Assembly: GCF_001692445.1 (NCBI RefSeq) | Contig: NZ_MAQA01000038.1 | Location: forward strand, 1-47,291 | Direction: 5' to 3' | From: Oerskovia enterophila | GTDB taxonomy: Bacteria; Actinomycetota; Actinomycetes; Actinomycetales; Cellulomonadaceae | DNA: 47,291 nt | In this document: positions 15,567-24,321 of the stretch, piece by piece | Layout of the letters: every line of letters starts with the position of its first letter | Position numbering within the stretch: position 1 is the first letter of the stretch | Translations under genes and position numbers: made by a program | The notes under the pieces: generated by a model | Told to the model about the DNA's origin: nothing | Database searches by the model: none | The model's input: the letters and a program-made list of their open reading frames with translations, nothing else

Positions 15567-16646
15567 TCAGACGACGTCGACGTAGACGACCTCGATGGCG
15601 TTGTTGCCGTAGCCGAGCCGGTTCCACGGCGGCACGTCCGGTTGCACGTTCCCCGCTGCATCGGTCGCCCTCACGCGGAGCGTGTGGCGCCCGACCGCAG
15701 CATCCTCCCAGTCGAACGACCACTCCTGCCAGTGGTACGGGCCCGTCGGCGGAGCGAGGTGGGCCTCGCGCCACTCGCCGGCACCCGTGAGGCTCACCTC
15801 GACCCGTGCGATGGGGCCGGTCCCCGACCAGGCCTTTCCGCGCACCTCGACGGCGCCCGCGGGCACGGTCGATCCAGCAGCGGGAGCAGTGACGCGCGCC
15901 CTGACGCGCATGACGTCGACGGGCTCCGGGGCCCGGTCGGCCCACTCGTAGATGTAGTGCCCCGTCTGGAACTCGCCGACGTACGGCTCGGTCAAGACGT
16001 CGATGCGCTGGAGCCACTTGACCGACGCCACGGCATACCAGTGCGGCACGATGATCCGGAACGGCGCACCGTGGTCCTGGCCGAGGGGCTTGCCGTTCAT
16101 CTCGTACGCGATGAGGATCTCGGAGGTCGGATCGGCGACGTGCTCCAGCGGCAGGGAGCGGACGAAGTGCATGTCCTCGGTGTCGGTCTCGGCGAGGACC
16201 GCGGCCAGGTGGTACGCGCCGTGGTCAGCGCCCTCGAACCGCACGTCGACGCCGTCGACGCGCGGCCGCGCCTGTGCCAGCACCTCGTGCAGCAGAGCGC
16301 CCTTCCAGCGGGCGGTCGAGACGGCGTAGTCGCCCCATGGCTCACCGGTGGGCAGTGGACGCATCTCGAGGCGCCCGTTGCCGGCGCACTCGAGCGTGAC
16401 CGCGCGTTCGTGCGCAGGGAAGGCCCGGAGGTCCTCGAGCGTGAGGGTCAGCGGGTGCTCCACCGCGCCGCCGATCTCGAGCCTGCCGTCGTGCTCGGGC
16501 AGCGAGAAGTTGCTGCGCACGTAGTGGAGCTCGGTCGGGGTGATCTCCTCGGTGAGCGCCGCGGGCGGCGCCTCCGCGTTGTACGGCGCTGGGTTGATCA
16601 TCTGCAGCGCGGCGCGCGCACGGATGACTTCCTCGGGAATCGTCAT
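15567..16646 (-). CDS. Sulfite oxidase family molybdopterin enzyme
   Basis: A 359-residue Moco enzyme. The SUOX fold is recognisable: FSLPEHDGRLEIGG, then VTLECAGNGR with the molybdenum-coordinating cysteine (about C87), WKGALLHEVL, the DHGAPFRIIVPHWYAVASVKW core, and a C-terminal Ig-like Mo-co dimerisation domain (VTAPAAGSTVPAGAVEVRGKAWSG... onward). Unlike most bacterial homologues it has no Tat signal or heme domain, so it should act in the cytoplasm. The electron acceptor and substrate are unknown. It is last in a five-gene operon with a DyP peroxidase, 25 nt behind the hydratase gene, with GAGGAGG before the ATG. Confidence 0.88.
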   Translation of the reverse strand: MTIPEEVIRARAALQMINPAPYNAEAPPAALTEEITPTELHYVRSNFSLPEHDGRLEIGGAVEHPLTLTLEDLRAFPAHERAVTLECAGNGRLEMRPLPTGEPWGDYAVSTARWKGALLHEVLAQARPRVDGVDVRFEGADHGAYHLAAVLAETDTEDMHFVRSLPLEHVADPTSEILIAYEMNGKPLGQDHGAPFRIIVPHWYAVASVKWLQRIDVLTEPYVGEFQTGHYIYEWADRAPEPVDVMRVRARVTAPAAGSTVPAGAVEVRGKAWSGTGPIARVEVSLTGAGEWREAHLAPPTGPYHWQEWSFDWEDAAVGRHTLRVRATDAAGNVQPDVPPWNRLGYGNNAIEVVYVDVV

Positions 16647-16671
16647 GGCTCTGCCTCCTCGTAGGCCGGGT

Positions 16672-17538
16672 TCAGTAGTCGGCGTCTCGGAAGACCGGGT
16701 CTCGGCCCTCGTTGAAGGCTCCGATGCCCTCGATGCGGTCGGGGTGCACGGCCGAGCGCCAGTGCGCGTCCATCATGATGGCGATCGCCTGCTCCACGGG
16801 CTGCCCCTCACCGAGCTGTACGGCCCGCTTGACGGCTTGGACCGCCGTCGGGGAGTTGCTGGCGATCTTCTCCGCGATCCGAGCGGACGCGGCCGCCAGG
16901 TCGTCCTGGTCGTGGACCTCGTTGACCATGCCGAGCCGGTGTGCTTCGGCCGCGGAGATCGGGTCGCCGGTCATGAGCATCTGCAGTGCCCTGCCCGGCC
17001 CGAGCAGGCGTGGCAGGAACACCGGGGAACCGCCACCGGCCGAGAGGCCGAGCATCGCCTCCGGCTGCCCGAACGTGGCGTTCTCGGAGGCGATGATGAA
17101 GTCGCAGCTCTGGGCGAGCTCGCACCCGCCGCCATAGGCGATGCCGTTCACGGCGGCGAAGAGCGGCTTGCGCAGCTGCCGCACGGTGTACAGCGTTCGA
17201 TCGAAGGCCTGGCGCTGGCGAAGCCAGTCCTCCTTCGTCATGCTCCTGCGCTGTCGGAGGTCGCTGCCGACGGAGAACGCGCGCTCGCCGGCGCCCGTGA
17301 GCACGACGACGCGCACGGCGGTGCGCACGGCGATCGTCTCGACGATCTCGGTCAGTCGAGCACCCATCTCGGTCGTGATCGCGTTGTCGGCGTGCGGCCG
17401 GTTGAGCGTGACCACGGCGATCTGGTCGTCGTGCTGGTACTCGACGAGGACGGAGGACTCGGGTTCGGGGGCGTCTGCGGCCGGCGGGGCGAAATCGAGA
17501 GCCTCCCAGCGGTCGGTACCCTCGGGGGTCGTGCTCAT
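16672..17538 (-). CDS. Enoyl-CoA hydratase/isomerase family protein
   Basis: A 288-residue crotonase-fold protein. The CoA-binding/oxyanion-hole elements are present (AFSVGSDLRQR and NGIAYGGGCELAQSCD), and both catalytic glutamates of true hydratases are kept in position (in GGCELA and FGQPEAMLGL). A 30-residue N-terminal extension precedes the fold. The start overlaps the DyP gene stop (ATGA), so the two are co-translated. Its association with a peroxidase and a molybdoenzyme is unusual for a beta-oxidation enzyme, and the physiological acyl-CoA is not evident. Confidence 0.88.
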   Translation of the reverse strand: MSTTPEGTDRWEALDFAPPAADAPEPESSVLVEYQHDDQIAVVTLNRPHADNAITTEMGARLTEIVETIAVRTAVRVVVLTGAGERAFSVGSDLRQRRSMTKEDWLRQRQAFDRTLYTVRQLRKPLFAAVNGIAYGGGCELAQSCDFIIASENATFGQPEAMLGLSAGGGSPVFLPRLLGPGRALQMLMTGDPISAAEAHRLGMVNEVHDQDDLAAASARIAEKIASNSPTAVQAVKRAVQLGEGQPVEQAIAIMMDAHWRSAVHPDRIEGIGAFNEGRDPVFRDADY

Positions 17539-18905
17539 GGCGTGCTCTCCTCGGTCGAGACGGAATGCGGCAGCTCAGCCAGCCAACGCATGGCCGAGAG
17601 GCTCGGGGCGAAGCAGTACTCGCCCCCACGCGTGATCACGAACGGCGGAAGGTCCTGCAGGCGGCGTCGGATCGGTCGCCGGGGGATCGTGAAGGTGCTC
17701 GCGTGGTGCGAGGAGCCGACGATCGGGTCCGCTTCGCCAGGGGCACCGATGAAGATCCCGTCGTTGAGCCACTGGGTCTTGACGAACTCGAACTGCCGCT
17801 TGATGTGGGCGCCGGCGAACACGAAGATGATGCCGCGGTCTGCTCCGTCGTCCTCCAGCTCGCCGTCGGGGAGCATCGGGCCGTAGCTCGTGCCGCGCCG
17901 GATCATGCGGTGCAGGCGCACGTCCGTGCTGCCGTCGTCGGCGAGCGCGTCGCGCGGGTTGGCGCGTCGTGCGTGGGCGCCGACCGGGCACTTGAAGCCA
18001 CGAGGGTCGTCGCCGTAGAGAAAGACGTTGTTCCGCTGCGGATCGCTGCCGAGCTCGGGGTCGTCGACGTCGGGCGTCAGGGCCAGCGGGGCTCCGCTCT
18101 GCCAGCGTCCGACCATCTTCGCGCCGAGCAGCGCCTCCTCTTCACGGTTCGTCGCCCGCGCGCGGAGGTACTGCCGGTAGGCCGCCACCTTGGTGTGCAG
18201 CTTCCGGAAGACGACGTAGGTGCCGTTGCGGCCCAGGATGTCGGGGCTCGGCATCGGCGGCAGCCCGCCGGTCTCGTCGGGATAGCCGAGGATGATCTCG
18301 CCGGCCTTGAGCGGCGGTTCGTGCGGGTTCGACGGCGCCCTGCCGCTGCCCTCGACGGCCGGCTGGCCGATCCCGTCCTTGAAGCCGAACGAGGTGCGCC
18401 CGGTCGGGAGCTGGTAGCAGTCCTGCCGCCAGACGACCGAGATGCCCGCCAGCTCCTGGTGGGCGAGGCGAGCCTTCTCGGTGACGGCCTCGAGGCGGGC
18501 GACGTCGGGGGAGATCACCGCGATGGCGATGTGGACGTCGGGAGTGCCGAGCGGCTTCTCCCAGTTCTCAGGACTGCTCTCGCCGACGTCTCCCAGGTGC
18601 TCCGCCCGCGCGGCCATCCCTTCACGGAACTCCGGCGCGAAGCTGTCGAGGGAATCCTGAGGAACTCCGAGCGCCTTCAGCCCGTGGTAGGTGAACGCGA
18701 CGGTGAACCAGGCGTCGTTGGCGGGATCGAGCGACTGCGTCCCCGAGCTCACGAGGGCTGTCAGCCGCCGGACGAGCTCACGGCCGTCGGCGCGGTCGTC
18801 GATGCGCAGCATCAGGTAGGCGCCGACATAGGGGGAGGGGCGCTCGTGCAGGGCGCCACTCTGGATGTCATCGAGCTCGAGCGTGACGCTCCCCGTCTCA
18901 GCCAT
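17535..18905 (-). CDS. DyP-type heme peroxidase
   Basis: A 456-residue dye-decolorizing peroxidase. The hallmark GXXDG motif is GFKDG near residues 174-178, with the distal aspartate. The proximal heme-ligand histidine is in CPVGAHARRANPRDA (about His312), followed by RRGTSYGPML and the late IIFVFAGAHIKRQFEFVKTQW region. There is no Tat signal and no encapsulin-targeting tail (ends VSTEESTP), so a free cytoplasmic enzyme is expected. At 456 residues it belongs with the long DyP classes. It lies 2 nt after the DUF4331 stop and overlaps the enoyl-CoA hydratase start. The natural substrate is unknown. Confidence 0.92.
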   Translation of the reverse strand: MAETGSVTLELDDIQSGALHERPSPYVGAYLMLRIDDRADGRELVRRLTALVSSGTQSLDPANDAWFTVAFTYHGLKALGVPQDSLDSFAPEFREGMAARAEHLGDVGESSPENWEKPLGTPDVHIAIAVISPDVARLEAVTEKARLAHQELAGISVVWRQDCYQLPTGRTSFGFKDGIGQPAVEGSGRAPSNPHEPPLKAGEIILGYPDETGGLPPMPSPDILGRNGTYVVFRKLHTKVAAYRQYLRARATNREEEALLGAKMVGRWQSGAPLALTPDVDDPELGSDPQRNNVFLYGDDPRGFKCPVGAHARRANPRDALADDGSTDVRLHRMIRRGTSYGPMLPDGELEDDGADRGIIFVFAGAHIKRQFEFVKTQWLNDGIFIGAPGEADPIVGSSHHASTFTIPRRPIRRRLQDLPPFVITRGGEYCFAPSLSAMRWLAELPHSVSTEESTP

Positions 18906-18907
18906 GC

Positions 18908-20047
18908 TCAGTGGTGCTCCGGCTTCTCTGGCGGACGGGGGTTGGGAGCCGAGAGGTACGGGAAGGTCTGCGAGGCCGGCCGGGACGAGCCGTCCACCCC
19001 GTCGCGGATGATCGGTCCGTTGCCGGCGTTGATCAGCGTCGTGAAGAACACGTCCATCACGTCGTCGTTGATCGTGCGCCCCCCGCAGGTCGCGTGGGCT
19101 CGTCCCCTGCGAGAGGCGAGCTCGATCTCGAGGAACGAACCCTTCTCCTGGTAGGGCTTGGAGAGATCGATGACCAGGTAGTCGGCGAGCACGAGCTCGG
19201 TGAGCGGATGGACGCCGTCGTTCGTCGGCCAGTCGGTCTTGCCGTCGAGGCTGTCCCAGAACGCGAGGTTGGCGTCGAGCCGTGCCCGGTAGGCGCCTTC
19301 GTAGCCGTGCTGGATGTGGAACGCGTCCTCCATGTTGTAGAGGTCGCGGATCTCGAGGTCCTGGTTGATCCGGTCGAACTGCATCGGCCCGAGCATCAGG
19401 TTCTTCACCTCGGGTCGCCCGACGCGCTCGATCCGGACGTTGAACACGCCGCGCGTCAGTGTCTCGGCGACGACGCCGACCAACGTGGCGCCGCCCAGCA
19501 GCGCAGGGTCGATCTCGACGACCAGTCCCAGGACGTTCTTGCCGTCCATGTAGATCGAGCCGCGTTCCGCGAAGGCGAGCTCGCCGATCGCGACGGTCTT
19601 CAGGGCCGCGGGGGCATCGAGGATGAACGGGTCCCAGCGCGCACCGGCGAAGACCCGCACGCCGTGCGCGGAACCGCCGTCCTCGTCGTTGACGCGGAAC
19701 GACACGGTCTCGCCGGAGGGGGTGGTGCAGGTGCCCTCCTGCTCGAACGGCTGGCCGTCGACGCTGGTCGGGGGAGAGAAGACGCAGTCGAACACGAACT
19801 CCTCGGCGCCGTGCTCCGGGCCGGCGGAGAACGGGGCGTGGTCGCCGGGCACGGCTGCCGTGAGGGGCCGCACCCGGAACCGGTAGATCAGGCCTTCCGA
19901 GAGGGCGTCGGAGATCTTGGCGAACGGCAGGGTGTTCATCACGAGAACGAGGTGCTGCGGCCGGTCGGGGCTCGGGAACGCGAAGACGTCGGTGATGTCG
20001 GCGATCGAGTTGGCCAACGCCCGCGGGCCCGAGATGTGATCCGACAC
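18908..20047 (-). CDS. DUF4331 family protein
   Basis: A 379-residue protein of unknown function. The DUF4331 opening is clear (ISGPRALANSIADITDVFAFPSPDRPQHLVLVMN), followed by YRFRVRPL and the late NRLGYPL-type region, here PTNDGVHPLTELVLADYLVIDLSKPY. Unlike most family members it has no signal peptide, so it is predicted to be cytoplasmic. GTG 20047 is 5 nt after the preceding stop, giving tight operon spacing. In this operon it is paired with a DyP peroxidase 2 nt downstream, which suggests a partner or substrate-handling role; that is inference. Confidence 0.85.
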   Translation of the reverse strand: MSDHISGPRALANSIADITDVFAFPSPDRPQHLVLVMNTLPFAKISDALSEGLIYRFRVRPLTAAVPGDHAPFSAGPEHGAEEFVFDCVFSPPTSVDGQPFEQEGTCTTPSGETVSFRVNDEDGGSAHGVRVFAGARWDPFILDAPAALKTVAIGELAFAERGSIYMDGKNVLGLVVEIDPALLGGATLVGVVAETLTRGVFNVRIERVGRPEVKNLMLGPMQFDRINQDLEIRDLYNMEDAFHIQHGYEGAYRARLDANLAFWDSLDGKTDWPTNDGVHPLTELVLADYLVIDLSKPYQEKGSFLEIELASRRGRAHATCGGRTINDDVMDVFFTTLINAGNGPIIRDGVDGSSRPASQTFPYLSAPNPRPPEKPEHH

Positions 20048-20052
20048 CGGTG

Positions 20053-20583
20053 TCAGTCTCCGGCCTCGTCGAGGAGCGGCTGGAGTGCCGGATGCTGCAG
20101 CGCGGCCGCGGCGTCGGGGTGATCGAGCACCTTCTGGAAGGCCGCGTTCACGCGCTGCGCCTTCAGGATCTCCTTCACCGTGCCGGGGTAGTTGCGTGCG
20201 TAGGCGGCGGCACGCTCCTGCGCTCCGAGGATGAACGCCTTCTCGGTGGCGAGGTCCGGCAGGCCGTTGTAACCCTCGGTGTGCCTGAAGATGAGGTCGA
20301 AGAGCGCGAGCGTCGGGCCGGAGTTGAAGAAGTCGTCCATGTAGGCGTCCCAGGGACCGTCGAAGCTGGTGATGAAGGCGAGTCGCGTGTCGTCGTCGAA
20401 GAGCACGAATCGTGCCTCGTGAATCGTCTTGATCGCCATGCCGTAGTCGCCGGGAAGATACCCCGGGGTCTGTTGCAGGTCGTCGAGCGCTGCCCGGAGC
20501 GGCTCGCTCTGGCCGGGCTTGATGTGGAAGAACAGGCTGAACTCACTCGTGGGTCCGACGCTGCGGCCAGTAGCTGTACTCAC
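20053..20583 (-). CDS. Predicted alpha/beta-barrel protein of the DyP operon
   Basis: A 176-residue protein and first gene of the operon. GTG 20583 follows GGAGGAG. The first half (EFSLFFHIKPGQSEPLRAAL, then IHEARFVLFDDDTRLAFITSFDGPWDAYMDDFF) resembles the ferredoxin-like dimeric alpha/beta-barrel domains found beside or fused to peroxidases. The second half is helical (AFILGAQERAAAYARNYPGT...). There is no signal peptide or TM segment. I do not recognise a named family with certainty; a small heme- or lipid-related accessory protein is possible. A 140-nt region with a GntR-type palindrome separates it from the divergent regulator. Confidence 0.75.
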   Translation of the reverse strand: MSTATGRSVGPTSEFSLFFHIKPGQSEPLRAALDDLQQTPGYLPGDYGMAIKTIHEARFVLFDDDTRLAFITSFDGPWDAYMDDFFNSGPTLALFDLIFRHTEGYNGLPDLATEKAFILGAQERAAAYARNYPGTVKEILKAQRVNAAFQKVLDHPDAAAALQHPALQPLLDEAGD

Positions 20584-20686
20584 CTTGAGCTCCTCCTTCG
20601 CTGAGACCTCTTCAGCGTTCCACGACTTCCTGGTGTCCACATCACGCAGATGGGGTGAGGCGACCTGAGGCCAGCGGGCGCCAGTG

Positions 20687-20696
20687 TTGTATACAA
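20687..20696. promoter_or_regulatory. GntR (FCD-type) operator palindrome
   Basis: TTGTATACAA is a perfect 10-nt palindrome and unusually AT-rich for the region. It lies 30 nt upstream of the GntR start and about 104 nt upstream of the divergent operon start. FadR/FCD-type regulators commonly bind such TNGTATACAA-like sites, so it probably autoregulates gntR and may control the minus-strand operon. Confidence 0.65.
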
Positions 20697-20725
20697 GTAC
20701 GCAGGCGCTGTGGCACGATGGCCGC

Positions 20726-21436
20726 ATGCCCAGCGCCCCGACGACGTCGTCCCCACCGCGCGACGAGCCCCTCGCCGCCGTCCGCCGACAGTCCGGCGCG
20801 CGCGCGGTCTACGACCTCCTGAGGGCCCGGATCATCGACGGCACCCTCGCTGCAGATGCACGTCTCACCGAGCCCGTGCTCTCCTCTCAGCTCGGGGTCA
20901 GCCGGACCCCCGTCCGCGAGGCCCTGCGTCTCCTCCAGGCCGAGGCGCTCGTCGTCGAGCAGCCCACGGGGGGAGTGCGCGTGGCACCGCTCGCGGTCAC
21001 CGACCTCCACCGCGTCTACGACGTCCGCGCCCGTCTCGAAGGGCTGCTCGCGCGGGACGCGTGCGAACGCGCACGGCCTGCCGACGTCCAGCACCTCGCT
21101 CGCCTCGTCGACCTCATGGACGCCGTGCGCGACCACGAGGACGAGGTGCTGCGCATCGGCGCCCAGTTCCACGGCGAGATCGAGTCGCTCGCCGACAACC
21201 GCTGGTGCTCCGAGCTGCTGCGCCAGATCCGTGGGCACGTCGACCGCTACCGCTCGCTGTCCGCGCGCGAACGCGTCGGGACGACCGACCATGTCGACGA
21301 GCACCGCGCGGTCGCCCGCGCCATCGCGAGCGGTGACCCGGACGCGGCCGAGCGCTCCATGCGCGAGCACATCGAGCGCAGCGCGGCCATGGCCGCCAAG
21401 GCCCTGGGCGAGGCGCCGCCACCGCCACCCGGCTGA
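20726..21436 (+). CDS. GntR family regulator (FadR/FCD subfamily)
   Basis: A 236-residue transcription factor. The N-terminal winged helix-turn-helix (AVYDLLRARIIDGTLAADARLTEPVLSSQLGVSRTPVREALRLL, about residues 30-75) is followed by an all-helical FCD effector domain with metal-ligand-type residues (the DVRARLEGLLA and AQFHGEI segments and DEHRAVARAI...MREHIERS). FCD regulators sense small organic acids. It is upstream of and codirectional with prpDBC (123 nt) and divergent from the DyP operon, so either or both may be targets. ATG 20726 is chosen from the domain boundary; no good Shine-Dalgarno precedes it. Confidence 0.9.
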   Translation: MPSAPTTSSPPRDEPLAAVRRQSGARAVYDLLRARIIDGTLAADARLTEPVLSSQLGVSRTPVREALRLLQAEALVVEQPTGGVRVAPLAVTDLHRVYDVRARLEGLLARDACERARPADVQHLARLVDLMDAVRDHEDEVLRIGAQFHGEIESLADNRWCSELLRQIRGHVDRYRSLSARERVGTTDHVDEHRAVARAIASGDPDAAERSMREHIERSAAMAAKALGEAPPPPPG

Positions 21437-21559
21437 CGACGCCGCGAGCCTCACCGGCCCCCGCCGACCGCACCCGCACCCTCAGCCCGCGCGGCGCCGT
21501 CGGGCAGGACACCCGCCCGACGCACCCCGACGCACCGCACCCGACCACCGGAGGCACCG

Positions 21560-23317
21560 ATGCCCACGACCCACCACCTGCGGACCCACCGCTCCGCGGA
21601 GAACCTCGCCCGCACCGACCAGCTCGCGTGGAAGCTCGCCGAGCTCGCGACCGACCCGGTCGAGGTGCCGGACGAGGTCGTCGAGATGATCGTCAACCGC
21701 GTGATCGACAACGCGGCCGTCGCGGCCGCGAGCCTCACGCGCGCCCCCGCCGTCGCGGCCCGCGGGCAGGCCCTCGCGCACCCGTACGAGCCCGGTGCGA
21801 CGGTCTTCGGGACCTCCCTCGCGACCCGCACGAGCCCTGAGTGGGCCGCCTGGGCCAACGGCGTCGCGGTCCGCGAGCTCGACTACCACGACACGTTCCT
21901 CGCGGCCGAGTACTCGCACCCGGGTGACAACATCCCGCCGATCCTCGCGGTCGCCCAGCACGCGGGCTGCGACGGGGCGGCGCTCGTGCGCGGCATCGCG
22001 ACGGGCTACGAGATCCAGGTGGACCTGGTGCGGGCCGTCAGCCTGCACGCGCACAAGATCGACCACGTCGCGCACCTGGGCCCGTCGGCAGCGGCCGGGA
22101 TCGGGACCATGCTCGGGCTCGACACCACGACGATCTTCCAGGCGATCGGTCAGGCCCTGCACACCACGACCGCGACGCGGCAGTCCCGGAAGGGGCAGAT
22201 CTCGACGTGGAAGGCGTACGCGCCCGCCCTCGCGGGCAAGGTCGCGGTCGAGGCCGTGGACCGGGCGATGCGCGGGCAGACGTCGCCCGAGCCGATCTAC
22301 GAGGGCGAGGACGGCGTCGTCGCGTGGCTGCTCGACGGCCCCGAGGGGCGCTACGACGTCGTGCTGCCGTCGCCCGGCGAGCCCAAGACCGCGATCCTCG
22401 ACACGTACACCAAGGAGCACTCGGCGGAGTACCAGTCGCAGGCGCTCATCGACCTGGCGCGCGCGCTGCACGCCGAGCACCCGTGGCTCGCCGACCCGGA
22501 CAACATCGCGCGCATCGTGATCCACACGAGCCACCACACGCACTACGTGATCGGGTCGGGCGCGAACGACCCGCAGAAGTACGACCCGACCGCCTCGCGC
22601 GAGACCCTCGACCACTCCATCCCGTACATCTTCGCGGTCGCGCTCCAGGACGGCGGGTGGCACCACGTCGACTCGTACACGCCCGAGCGCGCCGGCCGCG
22701 CCGACACGGTCGCGCTGTGGGGCAAGGTCACCACGGCCGAGGACCCCGAGTGGACGCGCCGCTACCACTCGGTCGACCCGGCCGAGAAGGCGTTCGGCGG
22801 TCGCGTCGAGATCGAGCTGGCCGACGGCGGGCGGATCGTCCGCGAGATCGCCGTCGCCGACGCGCACCCGCTCGGCGCGCGCCCGTTCGCCCGCGCGCAG
22901 TACGTCGCCAAGTTCCGGCTGCTCGCGGACGGCGTGCTCGAGCCCGCCGAGATCGAGCGCTTCCTCGACCTCGCGCAGCGCCTCCCGTCGCTCACGCCCA
23001 CCGAGGTGCGCGAGCTCTCGATCGTCGCGCGGCCCGGGCTGCTGGACACGGTCCCGGTGCCCACGGGCGTCTTCGAGCTGGGTCGCCCCTCGCAGGGCGC
23101 CACAGGCGGCGAGCCCGACGGCGGAGCGCACCCAGGCGCGTCCGGCACCCCGGGAACGGGGCGCGCGGGCGGAGGGCCGGCCGGGAGCGGGCCCGGGGAC
23201 GGCTCGGCCTCCTGGACCATGCGCGACGTGACCGACGAGGATCCCGGCACTGCCGGCTCTGCCGACGCTGCCGACGCTGCCGGCTCTGCCGACCCGACCA
23301 CCGCAGGAGGCAACTGA
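21560..23317 (+). CDS. prpD: 2-methylcitrate dehydratase (MmgE/PrpD family)
   Basis: A 585-residue enzyme that dehydrates 2-methylcitrate to 2-methylaconitate in propionate degradation. PrpD features are [71 protein letters not shown] and the late YEPRR-like [14 protein letters not shown]. The conserved enzyme ends near residue 500 (VARPGLL); the remaining ~85 residues are a low-complexity Gly/Pro/Ala/Asp tail, ending in repeats such as [13 protein letters not shown] encoded by short tandem DNA repeats at about 23250-23300. GGAGG precedes ATG 21560. The stop overlaps the prpB start (TGATG). Confidence 0.93.
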   Translation: MPTTHHLRTHRSAENLARTDQLAWKLAELATDPVEVPDEVVEMIVNRVIDNAAVAAASLTRAPAVAARGQALAHPYEPGATVFGTSLATRTSPEWAAWANGVAVRELDYHDTFLAAEYSHPGDNIPPILAVAQHAGCDGAALVRGIATGYEIQVDLVRAVSLHAHKIDHVAHLGPSAAAGIGTMLGLDTTTIFQAIGQALHTTTATRQSRKGQISTWKAYAPALAGKVAVEAVDRAMRGQTSPEPIYEGEDGVVAWLLDGPEGRYDVVLPSPGEPKTAILDTYTKEHSAEYQSQALIDLARALHAEHPWLADPDNIARIVIHTSHHTHYVIGSGANDPQKYDPTASRETLDHSIPYIFAVALQDGGWHHVDSYTPERAGRADTVALWGKVTTAEDPEWTRRYHSVDPAEKAFGGRVEIELADGGRIVREIAVADAHPLGARPFARAQYVAKFRLLADGVLEPAEIERFLDLAQRLPSLTPTEVRELSIVARPGLLDTVPVPTGVFELGRPSQGATGGEPDGGAHPGASGTPGTGRAGGGPAGSGPGDGSASWTMRDVTDEDPGTAGSADAADAAGSADPTTAGGN

Positions 23318-24222
23318 TGCTGTACTCGCACGTGACGCCGTCGGACAAGCGGGCCGCGCTGCGCGCCCGGCTCGCCGCCGGTGAGCTGCTCCAGCTCCCC
23401 GGTGCGTTCAACCCGCTCTCGGCGCGGCTGATCGAGGACAAGGGCTTCGACGGGGTGTACATCTCGGGGGCCGTGATCTCCGCGGACCTCGGGCTGCCGG
23501 ACATCGGTCTCACGACCCTCACCGAGGTCGCGACGCGTGCGGGTCAGATCGCGCGCATGACGAACCTGCCCGCGATCGTCGACGCAGACACGGGGTTCGG
23601 CGAGCCCATGAACGTCGCGCGGACCATCCAGACGCTCGAGGACGCGGGCGTCGCGGGCTGCCACATCGAGGACCAGGTCAACCCCAAGCGGTGCGGCCAC
23701 CTCGACGGCAAGGCGACCGTCGACCTCGAGACCGCGACCAAGCGGATCCGCGCGGCGGTCGACGCCCGGCGCGACCCGAACTTCCTCGTCATGGCGCGCA
23801 CCGACGTCCGGGCGAGCCTCGACGGAGCAGCGGGCCTCGCGACTGCGATCGACCGGGCCAAGGCGCTCGTCGACGCGGGAGCCGACGCGATCTTCCCCGA
23901 GGCCATGCGCGACCTCGCCGAGTTCGAGGCCGTGGCCTCCGCGGTCGACGTGCCCGTGCTCGCCAACATGACCGAGTTCGGCAAGTCCGAGCTGTTCACG
24001 CGAGACCAGCTCGCGTCCGTCGGCGTGCAGATCGTCATCTATCCCGTGACCCTCCTGCGTAGCGCGATGGGGGCCGCGGAGCGCACGCTGGACGTGATCC
24101 GGGAGACCGGGACGCAGGACGGGGTGGTCGGCGAGATGCAGACGCGCGCGCGGCTGTACGAGCTGGTGGACTATGCCGGCTACAACCACTTCGACACCGA
24201 GATCTTCACCTACCGGCCGTAG
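23317..24222 (+). CDS. prpB: Methylisocitrate lyase
   Basis: A 301-residue enzyme cleaving 2-methylisocitrate to pyruvate and succinate. It has the isocitrate-lyase-superfamily signature KRCGH near residues 124-128 with the catalytic cysteine, the metal-binding DADTGFGEP segment, and the PrpB-typical LPGAFNPLSARLIEDKGFDGVYISGA opening. The family length is normal. ATG 23317 shares its A with the prpD stop (TGATG) and follows CAGGAGG, so translation is coupled. It is the middle gene of prpDBC. Confidence 0.95.
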   Translation: MLYSHVTPSDKRAALRARLAAGELLQLPGAFNPLSARLIEDKGFDGVYISGAVISADLGLPDIGLTTLTEVATRAGQIARMTNLPAIVDADTGFGEPMNVARTIQTLEDAGVAGCHIEDQVNPKRCGHLDGKATVDLETATKRIRAAVDARRDPNFLVMARTDVRASLDGAAGLATAIDRAKALVDAGADAIFPEAMRDLAEFEAVASAVDVPVLANMTEFGKSELFTRDQLASVGVQIVIYPVTLLRSAMGAAERTLDVIRETGTQDGVVGEMQTRARLYELVDYAGYNHFDTEIFTYRP

Positions 24223-24236
24223 GGCGGTCGGGGTGC

Positions 24237-24272
24237 CCGGGCCGGCGAGGACTGGGGTCCTCGCCGGCCCGG
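24237..24272. terminator. Intercistronic hairpin between prpB and prpC
   Basis: A perfect 15-bp stem (24237-24251 with 24258-24272) and a 6-nt loop, without a T-tract. Because prpC follows 50 nt later on the same strand, it may be a partial terminator or an mRNA-stabilising stem. Confidence 0.55.
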
Positions 24273-24321
24273 ACGACCCGGTACTGCAGCACATGACCCC
24301 GCATCACGAAGGAGTGAGCAC

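Noticed and set aside
17535-18905. Possible encapsulin cargo (DyP peroxidase)
   Set aside because: The C-terminus lacks an encapsulin-targeting tail and no encapsulin shell gene is present in the window.
21437-21559. Second GntR operator upstream of prpD
   Set aside because: Only short CGACGCACC-type repeats are present; no TTGTATACAA-like palindrome was found.
22207-23316. Open frame continuous with prpB extending over 1 kb upstream
   Set aside because: It overlaps prpD in another frame and is Arg-rich without motifs; the ATG at 23317 with CAGGAGG and TGATG coupling is the genuine prpB start.
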